DNA of 64,000 bases, from the NCBI RefSeq assembly GCF_017873245.1, contig NZ_JAGGJY010000008.1, positions 1-64,000 on the forward strand. The letters are read 5' to 3'. Made by a program: the position numbers and the translations under genes. This stretch comes from Clostridium tertium. GTDB lineage: Bacteria > Bacillota > Clostridia > Clostridiales > Clostridiaceae. A model generated the notes under the pieces. That model did no database searches and was not told the DNA's origin. It saw only the letters and a program-made list of their open reading frames with translations. Positions 1 to 8,954 of this stretch are shown piece by piece; position 1 is the stretch's first letter, and every line of letters starts with the position of its first letter.

Positions 1-109
1 GATTTTTATAATAAATTTTTCTCTCTATAATATAATTTCCTAAAAATAATTAAATATAATGCATATAATAAGAAATTTATAATTATTTTATGCATTTTAT
101 TATTCTTAT

Positions 110-189
110 TTATATAATAGTTTTATCTATGCCATTATCTAATTCACGATATGAATTATATTTTGGAACCATATAATCTTTAGCTTTTT
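110..189 (-). pseudogene. possible C-terminal remnant of an unrecognised gene
   Basis: A short open stretch on the minus strand reads KAKDYMVPKYNSYRELDNG and ends IDKTII before a stop. An in-frame stop lies just upstream and no ribosome site precedes it. The composition looks protein-like rather than random AT-rich sequence, so it may be the tail of a deleted gene. The rest of bases 1-250 shows no gene. Low certainty; the family is not recognised. Confidence 0.2.
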
Positions 190-258
190 ACTTTAAATAG
201 ATATTTAAAGTATGATTAATTATAAAAATTTTAATACTATTCATCTTTAAATAAACAA

Positions 259-303
259 AAAATAAGTAGTATTAAACAATATTCTAATACTACTTATTTT
301 TTT
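259..303 (-). terminator. terminator of the MFS gene
   Basis: A 15-bp perfect inverted repeat (260-274 with 285-299, arm AAATAAGTAGTATTA) lies just past the stop of the minus-strand MFS gene and is followed by a T tract in that orientation. It fits an intrinsic terminator. Confidence 0.75.
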
Positions 304-319
304 ATTTTATTTTTTATAA

Positions 320-1510
320 TTATTGAATCTTTTCTATATTAACAACACCATTACTTTCACATACTTTACTAACCATTTCCGATGTGATTAACATCACAAC
401 CACTAATATTAATAGAAAGTATGGTAATAAACTAAAAGTAGTAGCCTTTGCAAACATTCCAAATATTGGTGGCATAAAAGTACTTCCCACATATGCTGTT
501 GCCATTTGAATTCCCATTATACTTTGAGAGATTTCTTTTCCAAATCTATTTGGAGTTTCATGAAGCATTGCAGGATAAATTGGAGCACATCCTAAGCCTA
601 TTAATATAAATCCAAATAATTGAAGATAAATTGAAAATGGAACAATTAATAAAATAATTCCAGATATACAAATAACTTGCCCTATTCTAATCATTATCTT
701 ATTATTAAACTTCATTGATAAAAATCCTGATAAGAATCTCCCTATTGTAATTCCTAAATAAAAAAGTGATACCCACTGTGCTGCCTTTTCTGCTACAATC
801 CCTTTGCTTATAACTAGGTAAGAGCTTGCCCATAAACCTGTTGTTAATTCCGCAGCGCAGTAACAAAAGAATGATATGAGAGCTGGCTTTGCTCCAGGAA
901 TTTTAATTAGCTCTCCAACCTTAATATCATGTTTGGTTTCTTCATCATTACCTGAATTCAACTCAAACTTTTTCCATAAAGGTAATGAAAATATAAGACA
1001 TATTACTAAAATAACTTGAATGCTTCCAATTGTAGCATATCCCATTCTCCATCCATTTTCTTTTAAAAGAAATACTGACATTATAAATGGACCTGTTGTT
1101 GCACCTATTCCCCAGAAACAATGAAGCCAATTCATATGTTTCGCCTCATAATGAAGCGCAACAAAGTTATTTAATGCAGAATCTACTGCTCCTGCACCTA
1201 ATCCCATTGGAATGCCAAGCAAACATATCAATAAAAAATTTGGAGATAGATATATACCAAGTAGTGCTGCTGCAGTTAAAAACACACTAAAAGTAGTTAC
1301 TTTACCTGTTCCAAACTTTCTAATTGCTTTTGCACTAAAAAAGCTTGAAATGATTGTTCCACCTGAAACAATCATTGTAGCTATACCTGCTGATGATATA
1401 GACACATTTAAATCCTTATATATCATTGGCCATGCTGATCCTAAAATAGCATCAGGTAAACCAAGACTAATAAATGCAATATAAATAATAATTAATAATA
1501 TAGTGATCAT
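320..1510 (-). CDS. MFS transporter, FucP/sugar-permease-like
   Basis: The product is a 396-residue polytopic membrane protein with about 12 hydrophobic segments and a typical major facilitator layout. The N-terminal segment IYIAFISLGLPDAILGSAWP, with a conserved acidic residue and GLP, resembles the fucose/glucose permease-like MFS branch that often imports sugars in Firmicutes. The substrate cannot be read from the sequence. The ATG at 1510 is preceded by AAAGGGGAAG. Upstream lie the remains of a ROK-type sugar kinase and a consensus-like promoter, so the gene was probably the second gene of a kinase-transporter operon. The reading frame is intact, so it is probably still functional. Confidence 0.85.
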   Translation of the reverse strand: MITILLIIIYIAFISLGLPDAILGSAWPMIYKDLNVSISSAGIATMIVSGGTIISSFFSAKAIRKFGTGKVTTFSVFLTAAALLGIYLSPNFLLICLLGIPMGLGAGAVDSALNNFVALHYEAKHMNWLHCFWGIGATTGPFIMSVFLLKENGWRMGYATIGSIQVILVICLIFSLPLWKKFELNSGNDEETKHDIKVGELIKIPGAKPALISFFCYCAAELTTGLWASSYLVISKGIVAEKAAQWVSLFYLGITIGRFLSGFLSMKFNNKIMIRIGQVICISGIILLIVPFSIYLQLFGFILIGLGCAPIYPAMLHETPNRFGKEISQSIMGIQMATAYVGSTFMPPIFGMFAKATTFSLLPYFLLILVVVMLITSEMVSKVCESNGVVNIEKIQ

Positions 1511-1735
1511 AACTTCCCCTTTCCCTTATATAATACCAAATGATTTAATACCAAAACACAGCTCATTATAGCTATAATTTTTCTTATTGCATCTGATACT
1601 TCTTCTGAATCTTTATAATTTAAATTAATCCAGTCAATTCCCAATGTAATATTTCCAAGCTCACCTGAGAGATTTGCTTCTCCTCTATATCACCATTTAT
1701 AATTCTTCTAACACCTGGCATATATAACTTGGAAA
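1510..1735 (-). pseudogene. ROK-family sugar kinase remnant
   Basis: Two minus-strand frames join across about 1683. Frame one reads PGVRRIINGDI and frame two reads GEANLSGELGNITLGIDWIN followed by KDSEEVSDAIRKIIAI. Together they match the ROK-kinase region where a glycine-rich ING.IY.G stretch precedes the GANG.AGEIGH motif. A small indel separates the frames; the N-terminal half, including the ATP-binding DxGGT, is missing, and so is the zinc-binding cysteine motif. The second frame runs into the MFS start. The kinase is certainly dead, and its position suggests it once phosphorylated the sugar carried by the MFS protein. Confidence 0.6.
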
Positions 1736-1808
1736 AACAATCCGACTAGTGTGCCTTTAAATTTCCCCTTTAAATTATTTTTATAATATCCATATTAAGT
1801 ATTTTTAA

Positions 1809-1837
1809 TATATACTCTTCCTTTTTTTACTTGTCAA
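1809..1837 (-). promoter_or_regulatory. sigma-A-type promoter upstream of the ROK remnant and MFS gene
   Basis: On the minus strand TTGACA (1832-1837) is followed after 17 bases by TATATA (1809-1814). It is well placed to drive the decayed kinase and the intact MFS gene. The call rests on consensus match only. Confidence 0.55.
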
Positions 1838-1970
1838 TAATTGCATTACTAATACACTAAATTTGTATTTTATTACAAATGAATCATCATATATTTGTAA
1901 ACTTTTCTATAATAATTATTAAATTTTAGATTTCACTAACTATATAAAATAGAAAATGTCATATATAAAA

Positions 1971-2000
1971 AAGGGACGGTTTAAAAATACCGTCTCTTTC
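1971..2000 (-). terminator. terminator of the WG-repeat gene
   Basis: GGGACGGT and ACCGTCTC form a stem with an A/T-rich loop, and in the minus direction the stem is followed by six T residues. It lies about 75 bases past the stop of the WG-repeat gene. Confidence 0.75.
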
Positions 2001-2074
2001 TCATATATTTTATATTATTATAAAGTGATTCTATTTCATTTTTCTATTTAACATTTCAGCACTTTATAAAAACC

Positions 2075-3874
2075 TTAACCTACCAATGCCCTATAAAAAT
2101 CACCGTCTTTATTTATCATTTCTTGAATTTCAGAAAAAGGAATTTTAAATGTTATGAACCCCGCTGAGTACGGCCCGATTTCATACGGTTGAAAATAAAT
2201 ATATAAATTGTTATTATCAACATAAAAATCTTGATCTTCTTTTATTCCCTTAAATTGATCTTTAAATACATATTCATATTGCTTATCATTTTCTATCATA
2301 TCACTAATAATTTTATTTAATTCTCCTACCCAGTAAACTCCTCCCTTAAATAAATCTCCTAGTGAGTAAAACTTACCTGTCACTAAATCAATAGTTGGAG
2401 TTTTTCTATATGGCATTCCATGAGCTGCCCCAAGTGGATAATGATATCCCTCAATTTCCAAAACTAACAAATTATTACTAAAGTATTTTATATTGAAATC
2501 ACCATAATAATTATAATTAAGAACATCATTTTCTGTAATATTTAAATTACATTGAACACCATTATTTTCACTAGGTCTAAAATAAGACATTTCCCTTAGC
2601 TTATTATTAATTTCAATTTCTACGTTCTTATCTTTTATTCCTTGTACTATAGGTATATATATTAAATAGTTGATATTAGGCTTATATTTTTCTTTTAATA
2701 TACTATAACGATTATCTAGATATATAATGTCATTTGGTTTATAAATTATGTTATCAGACTTATCTAAATAATATGGTGAGTAATCTATATCAGCATAAAC
2801 CAATCCATTCTTTATTAATAATTCACCACTTCCGCTAACCTTAGGTAGATTTTCATCCCGATTTCCAGATAAATCGATAAAGAAGGTATCCATTTTATCT
2901 GATGCATATGCTAATCCATTATTATAATCACCAACTGCTAAATAACTAAAATCTGTTAATCTATTTCCACTTGTATCTCCTATTGCATATATACTTCTAA
3001 GTTTTAAGTCTGCATCTCCTATTGGAATGCCTAAAGCTACCCTTCCTTCTCCTAGAATCTTAATATCACTAAAATTAGGTTCATATATATATCTTCCAGT
3101 TTTATCAATAAGTCCATATGGACCTTGGAAGCTGTCTGACTCACTAACTATTGCTACATTATCTCTAAATCCTTGTGCTGATTTAAATCTTGGTTTAATT
3201 ACTACTTCTCCATTAATATTTATATAACCTAAAGGACCTTCAAATGAATTTCCAAACACCATAAGTCCATCTCCATATTGAGATACATAGCTATAGTTAT
3301 ACGTATTTACAATTTGACCATAAGGATTTATTAACCTATATTCCCTTTCATTAAATTTAACTAAAGCTACTCCTTCATTAAAGCTATTAGCTTCTAAATA
3401 TATTGGTGCAATTATATCATATCCTTCTAAATCAATGTATCCATACCTAAAGCTACCATTATTATTACTGAATCCAACAAAGGCTCTTCCGTCGCTGTAA
3501 TCACTTATAAAATTGTATCTTTTATTTGTTATAACATTCCCCTTTTCATTAATAACTCCCATATAATTATCAAATACCCAAATTGCTCTATTTTCCTTGA
3601 AATTGCTGATACTATCATAAATTGGCTTAATAACGTATTCCCCATTCTTATTAATTGCTCCGAATTTTTCTCCTACCCTTACTATAGCTAATCCGCCACT
3701 ATTAAAATCATATGCACTTGAGTAAGCTGGTTCAATAGCAAACATTCCTCTACTATTTATATATCCATAAATTTCGCCTTCCTTTGTATTTCTTAAAGCT
3801 GGATATAGTCTCTCGCCATTTATTCTATTTTTTATTGTAAAACTTTCTATTTTATTATTTTTATTTGAATTCAC
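2075..3874 (-). CDS. WG-repeat protein with C-terminal DUF3298/RsiV-like domain
   Basis: The 599-residue protein begins with about eight or more tandem WG-type repeats (residues ~30-350), visible as recurring units such as YGYINSRGMFAIEP, FGAINKNGEYVIKP and LGYINI.GEVVIKP. The C-terminal part (~400-599) has the LEIEGYHYPLGAAHGMP and FSLGDLF-like pattern of DUF3298/DUF4163 domains found in RsiV and in secreted Firmicute proteins. WG repeats are thought to form beta-propeller or beta-solenoid protein-binding surfaces. No signal peptide is visible, so the location is unclear. The start codon is GTG, supported by GGGAG seven bases upstream. The specific function is unknown; confidence in the domain calls is good. 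Confidence 0.8.
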   Translation of the reverse strand: MNSNKNNKIESFTIKNRINGERLYPALRNTKEGEIYGYINSRGMFAIEPAYSSAYDFNSGGLAIVRVGEKFGAINKNGEYVIKPIYDSISNFKENRAIWVFDNYMGVINEKGNVITNKRYNFISDYSDGRAFVGFSNNNGSFRYGYIDLEGYDIIAPIYLEANSFNEGVALVKFNEREYRLINPYGQIVNTYNYSYVSQYGDGLMVFGNSFEGPLGYININGEVVIKPRFKSAQGFRDNVAIVSESDSFQGPYGLIDKTGRYIYEPNFSDIKILGEGRVALGIPIGDADLKLRSIYAIGDTSGNRLTDFSYLAVGDYNNGLAYASDKMDTFFIDLSGNRDENLPKVSGSGELLIKNGLVYADIDYSPYYLDKSDNIIYKPNDIIYLDNRYSILKEKYKPNINYLIYIPIVQGIKDKNVEIEINNKLREMSYFRPSENNGVQCNLNITENDVLNYNYYGDFNIKYFSNNLLVLEIEGYHYPLGAAHGMPYRKTPTIDLVTGKFYSLGDLFKGGVYWVGELNKIISDMIENDKQYEYVFKDQFKGIKEDQDFYVDNNNLYIYFQPYEIGPYSAGFITFKIPFSEIQEMINKDGDFYRALVG

Positions 3875-3944
3875 TTTAATTCTCCCAATAAATTACTCTT
3901 AATACAATATATGAATAGTTCGGATATAAAGTGGCTAATTTATG

Positions 3945-3983
3945 AAAAAAGTGTATAAAATACGTTTATTTTATACACTTTCT
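3945..3983 (-). terminator. terminator of the alcohol dehydrogenase gene
   Basis: AGTGTATAAAAT and ATTTTATACACT form a 12-bp stem (about 3950-3980). It is followed in the minus direction by a T run and lies about 50 bases beyond the stop codon. Confidence 0.7.
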
Positions 3984-4030
3984 TATTATTAATCTATTTT
4001 TATTTAATTTTCTTATATTAAAGCTTCAAC

Positions 4031-5197
4031 TTATAAAGCAGCTTTATATATATTTAATACATCCTCAGCATTAAGTGGTTTAAAGTTGCCTATTGTTTTT
4101 CTTCTTCTTACTGATTGATTTGCCATTTTTTCAAGTTTTTCCTCATTTATTCCAACTTCTCTTAATGTAGTAGGTATATCTAATGAAATGAAAAACTCTC
4201 TTGTTTTATTTATAGCTTCTTTAGCTAAATCATATTTTTCTTTACTTCTATCTAAATCCCACACATTAATAGCATATTCAACAAACTTATCTACTGTATT
4301 ATCATCTAGAACATATTCCATCCAAGCTGGTGTCAATATTGCAAGGCCTACACCATGAGTAATATCATAATAAGCACTTAATTCGTGCTCCATTGGATGA
4401 ACACTCCAATTAGTTTCTTTTCCATAAGTTAAAAGTCCATTTATAGCTAAACTTGAAGCCCACATAAGATTTGATCTTGCTTCATAATTTTCAGGTTCAT
4501 CCATAGCTATTCTTCCATAATTAATGCAAGTTTTTAAAAGTGATTCTGCCATCCTATTTTGAATATAAGCTCCTTCTGTATTATTAAAATATACTTCAAA
4601 AATATGACTCATTATATCTGCTGTTCCAGCTGCTGTTTGATTTTTTGGTACAGAAAAAGTATATGTTGGATCTAATATAGAGAACTTAGGAGCCATTTCT
4701 GGATTCCCTGTTCCTAATTTCTCGTTAGTTTCTATATTGGTAATTACTGCTCCTGAATCCATTTCTGAACCTGTTGCTGCAAGAGTTAATATACTTGCTA
4801 TTGGAATTACATTTTTTATTTTACTCGGATCTAAAACTATATCCCAAGCATCACCTTCATAGCTAACTCCAGCTGCAATGACCTTTGCACAATCAATAGT
4901 ACTACCACCACCTACTGCAAGAACTAAATCTATATCATTTTCTCTACAAATATCAATACCTTTTCTTACACTAGTTATTCTTGGGTTCGGCTCTATACCT
5001 GAAAGTTCAAAGAAACTTATATTGTTATCCTTTAAAAGCCTAATAACATTATCATAAAGTCCTATTTTCTTTATACTTCCTCCACCATATGCTAAAAGCA
5101 CTTTTGTTCCATATTTTTTTATTTCATCTGGAAGTACATTTATTTGATCTTTTCCAAAGAAAATTTTAGTTGGAATTGAATAATTAAAATTTTTCAT
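4031..5197 (-). CDS. iron-containing alcohol dehydrogenase, NAD(P)H-dependent butanol dehydrogenase type
   Basis: The 388-residue product carries the group III (iron) alcohol dehydrogenase signature. The N-terminus FNYSIPTKIFFGKDQI is typical of clostridial BdhA/BdhB and YqhD-like enzymes. A nucleotide-binding GGGS motif (AVGGGSTIDCAK) follows, and the metal-ligand region includes D and H residues in TADIMSHIFEVYF, HPMEHELSAYYDITHG and its following histidines. The family reduces aldehydes to alcohols in solventogenic or fermentative metabolism. An upstream in-frame start would add 13 residues, but AAGGAGAAC sits correctly before the ATG at 5197, so the shorter form is preferred. It is monocistronic, with a terminator on its 3' side. 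Substrate range is not readable. Confidence 0.88.
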   Translation of the reverse strand: MKNFNYSIPTKIFFGKDQINVLPDEIKKYGTKVLLAYGGGSIKKIGLYDNVIRLLKDNNISFFELSGIEPNPRITSVRKGIDICRENDIDLVLAVGGGSTIDCAKVIAAGVSYEGDAWDIVLDPSKIKNVIPIASILTLAATGSEMDSGAVITNIETNEKLGTGNPEMAPKFSILDPTYTFSVPKNQTAAGTADIMSHIFEVYFNNTEGAYIQNRMAESLLKTCINYGRIAMDEPENYEARSNLMWASSLAINGLLTYGKETNWSVHPMEHELSAYYDITHGVGLAILTPAWMEYVLDDNTVDKFVEYAINVWDLDRSKEKYDLAKEAINKTREFFISLDIPTTLREVGINEEKLEKMANQSVRRRKTIGNFKPLNAEDVLNIYKAAL

Positions 5198-5362
5198 ATT
5201 ATAGTTCTCCTTTTTGCCTTTTATTTTATAATACACCTAATATTTTCATTATTAAATATAATTATATATTCTCAATAAATTACTTTTTATAAAAAATAGA
5301 TTCAGTTTTAAATAATTTATAGAAAACATAGACTTTATAAAATACAAAAATTATATTTAAAT

Positions 5363-5399
5363 AATAAAAAATCTACGAGCTTATATCGTAGATTTTTTA
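5363..5399 (-). terminator. terminator of the mod operon
   Basis: AAAAATCTACGA and TCGTAGATTTTT form a 12-bp stem around a seven-base loop, followed by T/A-rich sequence in the minus direction, about 35 bases past the modC stop. Confidence 0.8.
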
Positions 5400-5432
5400 T
5401 TATTTATCATATGTTGCTTTTCATAAAATATA

Positions 5433-6500
5433 CTATTCTAAGAATAAAATTGAGCGTTCAGGTATTCTTAAATATAAATTTAATTTATTTTTTCTTCTAT
5501 CCCACTCTTCTTTTTTTACTTTATATATCATTACACTATTTTCATTCTTTTCAATTGAATTTTTATTTACAAACATTATATTATATTCAAATACATTTTC
5601 TACTACCTTATTTATTTCACACTCTATAATGTTTTTTTCATTATTTATATCATAATTATCAACAAACTCAAAATTATGAGCTCTAATACCAATATAATTA
5701 GTATTTTCAGGAATTACTTTTTCTGTTTTTAAAATGATACCCCACTCTGTAGCATGAATCTTGTTTGAAGATAAAACTTTGCATTTTGAAATATTTTTGC
5801 ATCCAGTAAGTATTGCAGCTTCCTTAAGCTTTGGATTTTCAAAAATCTCCTTAGTATTTCCTAATAATATTGAATTTCCTTTGTTAATAATAACAATATT
5901 TTTACAAAACTTATAAACTTCGTCTCTACTATGAGTAACCATAAGAACTTCACCATTATATAATTTCAAAAATTCTAGGACCTCTGTTTGTAGCTGTTCT
6001 TTTAAATATGAATCTAATGCAGAAAAAGGTTCATCAAGCATTAATATATCTGGTTTATATATTATACATCTTGCTATAGCAACTCTTTGTTGCTGACCAC
6101 CAGAAAGTTGACTTGGATATTTCTTTTCAAGCCCTTCTAGATGAAAAGACTTTATGATTTCTTTTACTTTTATTTCTTTTTCTTTTTTAGATTCTTTTAT
6201 ACCTATTCCAATATTTTCTTCCACAGTCATATTAGGAAATAAAGCATAATTTTGAAATAAGTATCCAATATTTCTTTCTTGAGGTTTTAGGTTAATCTTT
6301 TTTTCAGAATCAAATAGCACTTTCCCATTGAGTATAATACTGCCTTCATCTGGAGTTTCAATTCCAGCAATACATTTTAGAGTCATGCTTTTCCCACTGC
6401 CTGAAGCTCCTAAAATACCAAGATAATCACCATTTGTTTCAAAAGAAACATCAAGAGAAAATCCTTTTAGTTTTTTCTTTATATTAACAAATAAACCCAT
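5433..6500 (-). CDS. modC: molybdate ABC transporter ATP-binding protein
   Basis: The 355-residue ATPase energises molybdate (or tungstate) import with ModA and ModB. Visible motifs are Walker A GASGSGKS near residue 33, the signature LSGGQQQRVAIAR near 132-144, Walker B DILMLDEPFSALD, and the switch histidine in VTHSRDE. The C-terminal third (about 235-355) matches the accessory regulatory/MOP-type region of ModC, which binds oxyanion, but it is divergent. The gene is last in the modA-modB-modC operon and starts 11 bases after modB. Family assignment is firm; molybdate versus tungstate preference cannot be decided. Confidence 0.92.
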   Translation of the reverse strand: MGLFVNIKKKLKGFSLDVSFETNGDYLGILGASGSGKSMTLKCIAGIETPDEGSIILNGKVLFDSEKKINLKPQERNIGYLFQNYALFPNMTVEENIGIGIKESKKEKEIKVKEIIKSFHLEGLEKKYPSQLSGGQQQRVAIARCIIYKPDILMLDEPFSALDSYLKEQLQTEVLEFLKLYNGEVLMVTHSRDEVYKFCKNIVIINKGNSILLGNTKEIFENPKLKEAAILTGCKNISKCKVLSSNKIHATEWGIILKTEKVIPENTNYIGIRAHNFEFVDNYDINNEKNIIECEINKVVENVFEYNIMFVNKNSIEKNENSVMIYKVKKEEWDRRKNKLNLYLRIPERSILFLE

Positions 6501-6511
6501 TATCTTCTTCC

Positions 6512-7183
6512 TTACTTAATATATTTTCTTTCCTTAAGAGTAAAATAATTTGTTAAAACAACAACTGCAAAAGAAATTATAGTAACAATTAAAACATAAT
6601 TAGTGGCTGATGCCATATCTCCCGCTGCTACATCTGCATAAATTGCTAGTGGTAAAGTCCTTGTCTTATTTGCTATATTTCCAGCTATCATTGCTGTAGC
6701 TCCAAATTCTCCAAGACCTCTTGCAAAAGCTAATATCCCACCAGAAGCAACTCCTGGCAATGCCAGTGGCATAATAATACGCCAAAAAATTTTCCTTTCT
6801 GACATTCCTAATGTTCTTGCAGCCATTATTAAATTTTGATCAACTTGTTCAAATGCTCCTCTTGCAGATCTATACATAAGAGGAAATGCTATAACTACTG
6901 AAGCTATTACAGTTGCTGACCATGAAAAAACTATTTTTACTCCTAAAAATTCTAATAAAAGTTTACCTATTGGTCTATTTACTCCAAATATAAGTAAAAG
7001 AAAAAATCCCATTACTGTAGGTGGTAAAACTAATGGTAATGTTAAAATTCCATCTAAAATCATTTTTATTTTTTCAGATTTTATTTTTACAATAGACCTT
7101 GCTATGAATAGTCCTAATAAAAATGTAAAAACCATAGATACAGTTGCGGTCTTTAATGAAATTATTATTGGTGATATATCCAT
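6512..7183 (-). CDS. modB: molybdate ABC transporter permease
   Basis: The 223-residue integral membrane protein has about five to six hydrophobic helices. It also has the cytoplasmic EAA loop (AARTLGMSERKIFWRIIMPLA, about residues 127-147) that docks onto ModC. GGILAFARGLGEFGATAMIAGN is the characteristic ModB/CysT-like segment. It lies between modA and modC with gaps of about ten bases, consistent with co-transcription. Confidence 0.92.
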   Translation of the reverse strand: MDISPIIISLKTATVSMVFTFLLGLFIARSIVKIKSEKIKMILDGILTLPLVLPPTVMGFFLLLIFGVNRPIGKLLLEFLGVKIVFSWSATVIASVVIAFPLMYRSARGAFEQVDQNLIMAARTLGMSERKIFWRIIMPLALPGVASGGILAFARGLGEFGATAMIAGNIANKTRTLPLAIYADVAAGDMASATNYVLIVTIISFAVVVLTNYFTLKERKYIK

Positions 7184-7192
7184 TATATTCTC

Positions 7193-7993
7193 CTATTTAT
7201 TACCTGAAAATCCGTAAGATTCAAATACTTTTATTGCTTCTTCAGATTGTAAAAACTCAGTAAAGCTTTTTGCTGCTTCTTGATTTTTAGTAGCCTTCAC
7301 TATTCCTAATGGATAAATCACCTTAGAAACGCTTCCTTCTGGTGCTTCTAAAACTACTTTCACTTTATCATTTGATGCTGCATCTGTTGAATAAACAATT
7401 CCCGAATCAGCACTTGCCTCAGCAACCCAAGTTAAAACCTCTGTGACATTTGTTCCAAGGCTTGCTTTTGAGGACACTTGGTCCCAAATTTTAAGATTTT
7501 CAAATAACTGTTTTGCATATTGTCCAGCTGGTACACTTTCTGGATCTCCTATAGCTATTTTATCAGATTTTAATATATCTTCAAAAGTTTTTATATCTTT
7601 ACTATTCTCTTTTGGAACTATAAGTACAATTTTGTTTTCAAGAAGTTCGACAATAGAACTTTCTTGAATTAAACCCTTTTTATTTAATTCATCCATTTGT
7701 TTTGTTGCTGCAGACATAAATACATCTATTTCTGCTCCCTCTTCAATTTGAGTTTGCAACTTTCCTGAGCTATCATAAGTTGCTTGAACCTTAATATTAG
7801 GATACTTTTCATTAAACATAGGAATTAACTTATCATCCATGCAATTTTTTAAACTTGCTGCTGCTGCAATAGTAATAGTTGATTCTTTTTCTTGTGAGTT
7901 ATTTGTATTATCTGTAACATTATCCTTACTACACCCAACTACAGAAAAAGCTAATAATAACATACTTAAAATTAATGATATTTTCTTTTTCAT
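7193..7993 (-). CDS. modA: molybdate-binding lipoprotein
   Basis: The 266-residue periplasmic-type binding protein is anchored as a lipoprotein: a Lys-rich N-terminus, a hydrophobic stretch and a lipobox SVVGC with Cys near residue 21. The mature part has the ModA hallmarks TIAAAASLKNCMD, TYDSSGKLQTQIEEGAEIDVFMSA and GDPESVPAGQYAKQ, which surround the oxyanion. A GTG three codons upstream is possible, but TAGGAG is correctly spaced for the ATG at 7993. The gene is transcribed from a consensus promoter at 8105-8133, with four direct repeats between promoter and gene, so it is probably repressed when molybdate is sufficient. Confidence 0.93.
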   Translation of the reverse strand: MKKKISLILSMLLLAFSVVGCSKDNVTDNTNNSQEKESTITIAAAASLKNCMDDKLIPMFNEKYPNIKVQATYDSSGKLQTQIEEGAEIDVFMSAATKQMDELNKKGLIQESSIVELLENKIVLIVPKENSKDIKTFEDILKSDKIAIGDPESVPAGQYAKQLFENLKIWDQVSSKASLGTNVTEVLTWVAEASADSGIVYSTDAASNDKVKVVLEAPEGSVSKVIYPLGIVKATKNQEAAKSFTEFLQSEEAIKVFESYGFSGNK

Positions 7994-8056
7994 TTTACAC
8001 ACTCCTAATTTATAAAATACTATAGTTATAATAAAATAAAACCAATTTAATTTTAA

Positions 8057-8096
8057 TAAAACAATTCAAAACAGAACAAAACAGTACAAAACTGAA
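8057..8096 (-). promoter_or_regulatory. four 10-bp direct repeats, likely operator of modABC
   Basis: Read on the minus strand the repeats are TTCAGTTTTG, TACTGTTTTG, TTCTGTTTTG and AATTGTTTTA, contiguous and exactly ten bases each. They lie just downstream of the predicted transcription start of modA. Ten-base phasing puts every unit on the same helix face, as expected for cooperative repressor binding. The divergent HTH-TOBE regulator at 8313 is the natural candidate binder (inference). Confidence 0.6.
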
Positions 8097-8104
8097 CAAT
8101 AATA

Positions 8105-8133
8105 ATTATATTGTAAACATTTCCCATTGTCAA
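8105..8133 (-). promoter_or_regulatory. consensus sigma-A promoter of modABC
   Basis: TTGACA (8128-8133) and TATAAT (8105-8110) are both perfect on the minus strand with a 17-base spacer. Transcription should begin near 8098, immediately before the direct repeats. Confidence 0.8.
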
Positions 8134-8312
8134 TGAATTTTAATTTTATATTTCTTTTCATCTAACTTTATATTTAGAGTTAACAGATATATAAAAAATA
8201 TAATTATAACTATAAAAATAGTTATTAAATTCTTCAATCCATTTACTAATTGTTATATTTTAAATAATATGTTAAATTATTTTTATACTAATAAAATGAA
8301 AAGGTGAATGAA

Positions 8313-8834
8313 ATGAATGAAGATATCTTATATACGCCAGATGAGATTGCTCAAAAATTAAAGATAACTAAAAGTACAGTATATGAAATGATAAAGCGTG
8401 GAGATTTAGATGCTCATCGTATGGGGAAGCACCTTCGTATATCTAAATCCCAATTTGAAATTTATCTTTTAAAATCCAAAGGTTATGAAAATAGCTATGA
8501 AGCAACTTTAATTTCTGAAGATGAAGAAACTTTTGCATTAATTGATTCTGTAAAAATACAAGTAAGTACTGAATTAGAAGGTAATGTTAGAATTTCTATT
8601 CGTCCTGAAGATATTATCTTAAGTAAAGGTACATTTATAAGTAGTGCAAGAAATGTTCATAAAGGAATTGTGACTGATATTATATTAGATGGTAATAGCG
8701 CAAAGGTAGTTTTAGATATTGGTATTCCACTAGTGGCATTAATAACTAAAAAATCTTTAAATGAAATGGCTATAGAAAATGGACTTGAACTCTACTCTAT
8801 TTTTAAAACCATGTCTGTAAAAGTTTATAAATAA
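8313..8834 (+). CDS. HTH (excisionase-type) regulator with C-terminal TOBE molybdate-binding domain
   Basis: The 173-residue protein has an N-terminal MerR/excisionase-like helix-turn-helix (about residues 5-52: YTPDEIAQKLKITKSTVYEMIKRG then AHRMGKHLRISKSQ) and a C-terminal TOBE/MOP domain (about 105-173: SARNVHKGIVTDIILDGNSAKVVLDIG...LVALITKKSL). TOBE domains of this kind bind molybdate or tungstate, so this is probably the molybdate-responsive repressor in place of ModE. It is divergent from modABC. A GTG at 8304 could add three residues, but AAGG is better spaced for the ATG at 8313. Confidence 0.85.
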   Translation: MNEDILYTPDEIAQKLKITKSTVYEMIKRGDLDAHRMGKHLRISKSQFEIYLLKSKGYENSYEATLISEDEETFALIDSVKIQVSTELEGNVRISIRPEDIILSKGTFISSARNVHKGIVTDIILDGNSAKVVLDIGIPLVALITKKSLNEMAIENGLELYSIFKTMSVKVYK

Positions 8835-8907
8835 TACTAATCACTCAAACTTTAACCTCATATTATTTATGACAAATTAAATATTAATTATTTTTAATCA
8901 AAATAAT

Positions 8908-8950
8908 AAGCCTAAGAATGATTTTAGTTTTCACTCTTAGGCTTGTTTTT
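8908..8950 (+). terminator. terminator of the HTH-TOBE regulator gene
   Basis: AAGCCTAAGA (8908-8917) pairs with TCTTAGGCTT (8935-8944), followed by GTTTTT on the plus strand. Confidence 0.8.
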
Positions 8951-8954
8951 AAAT

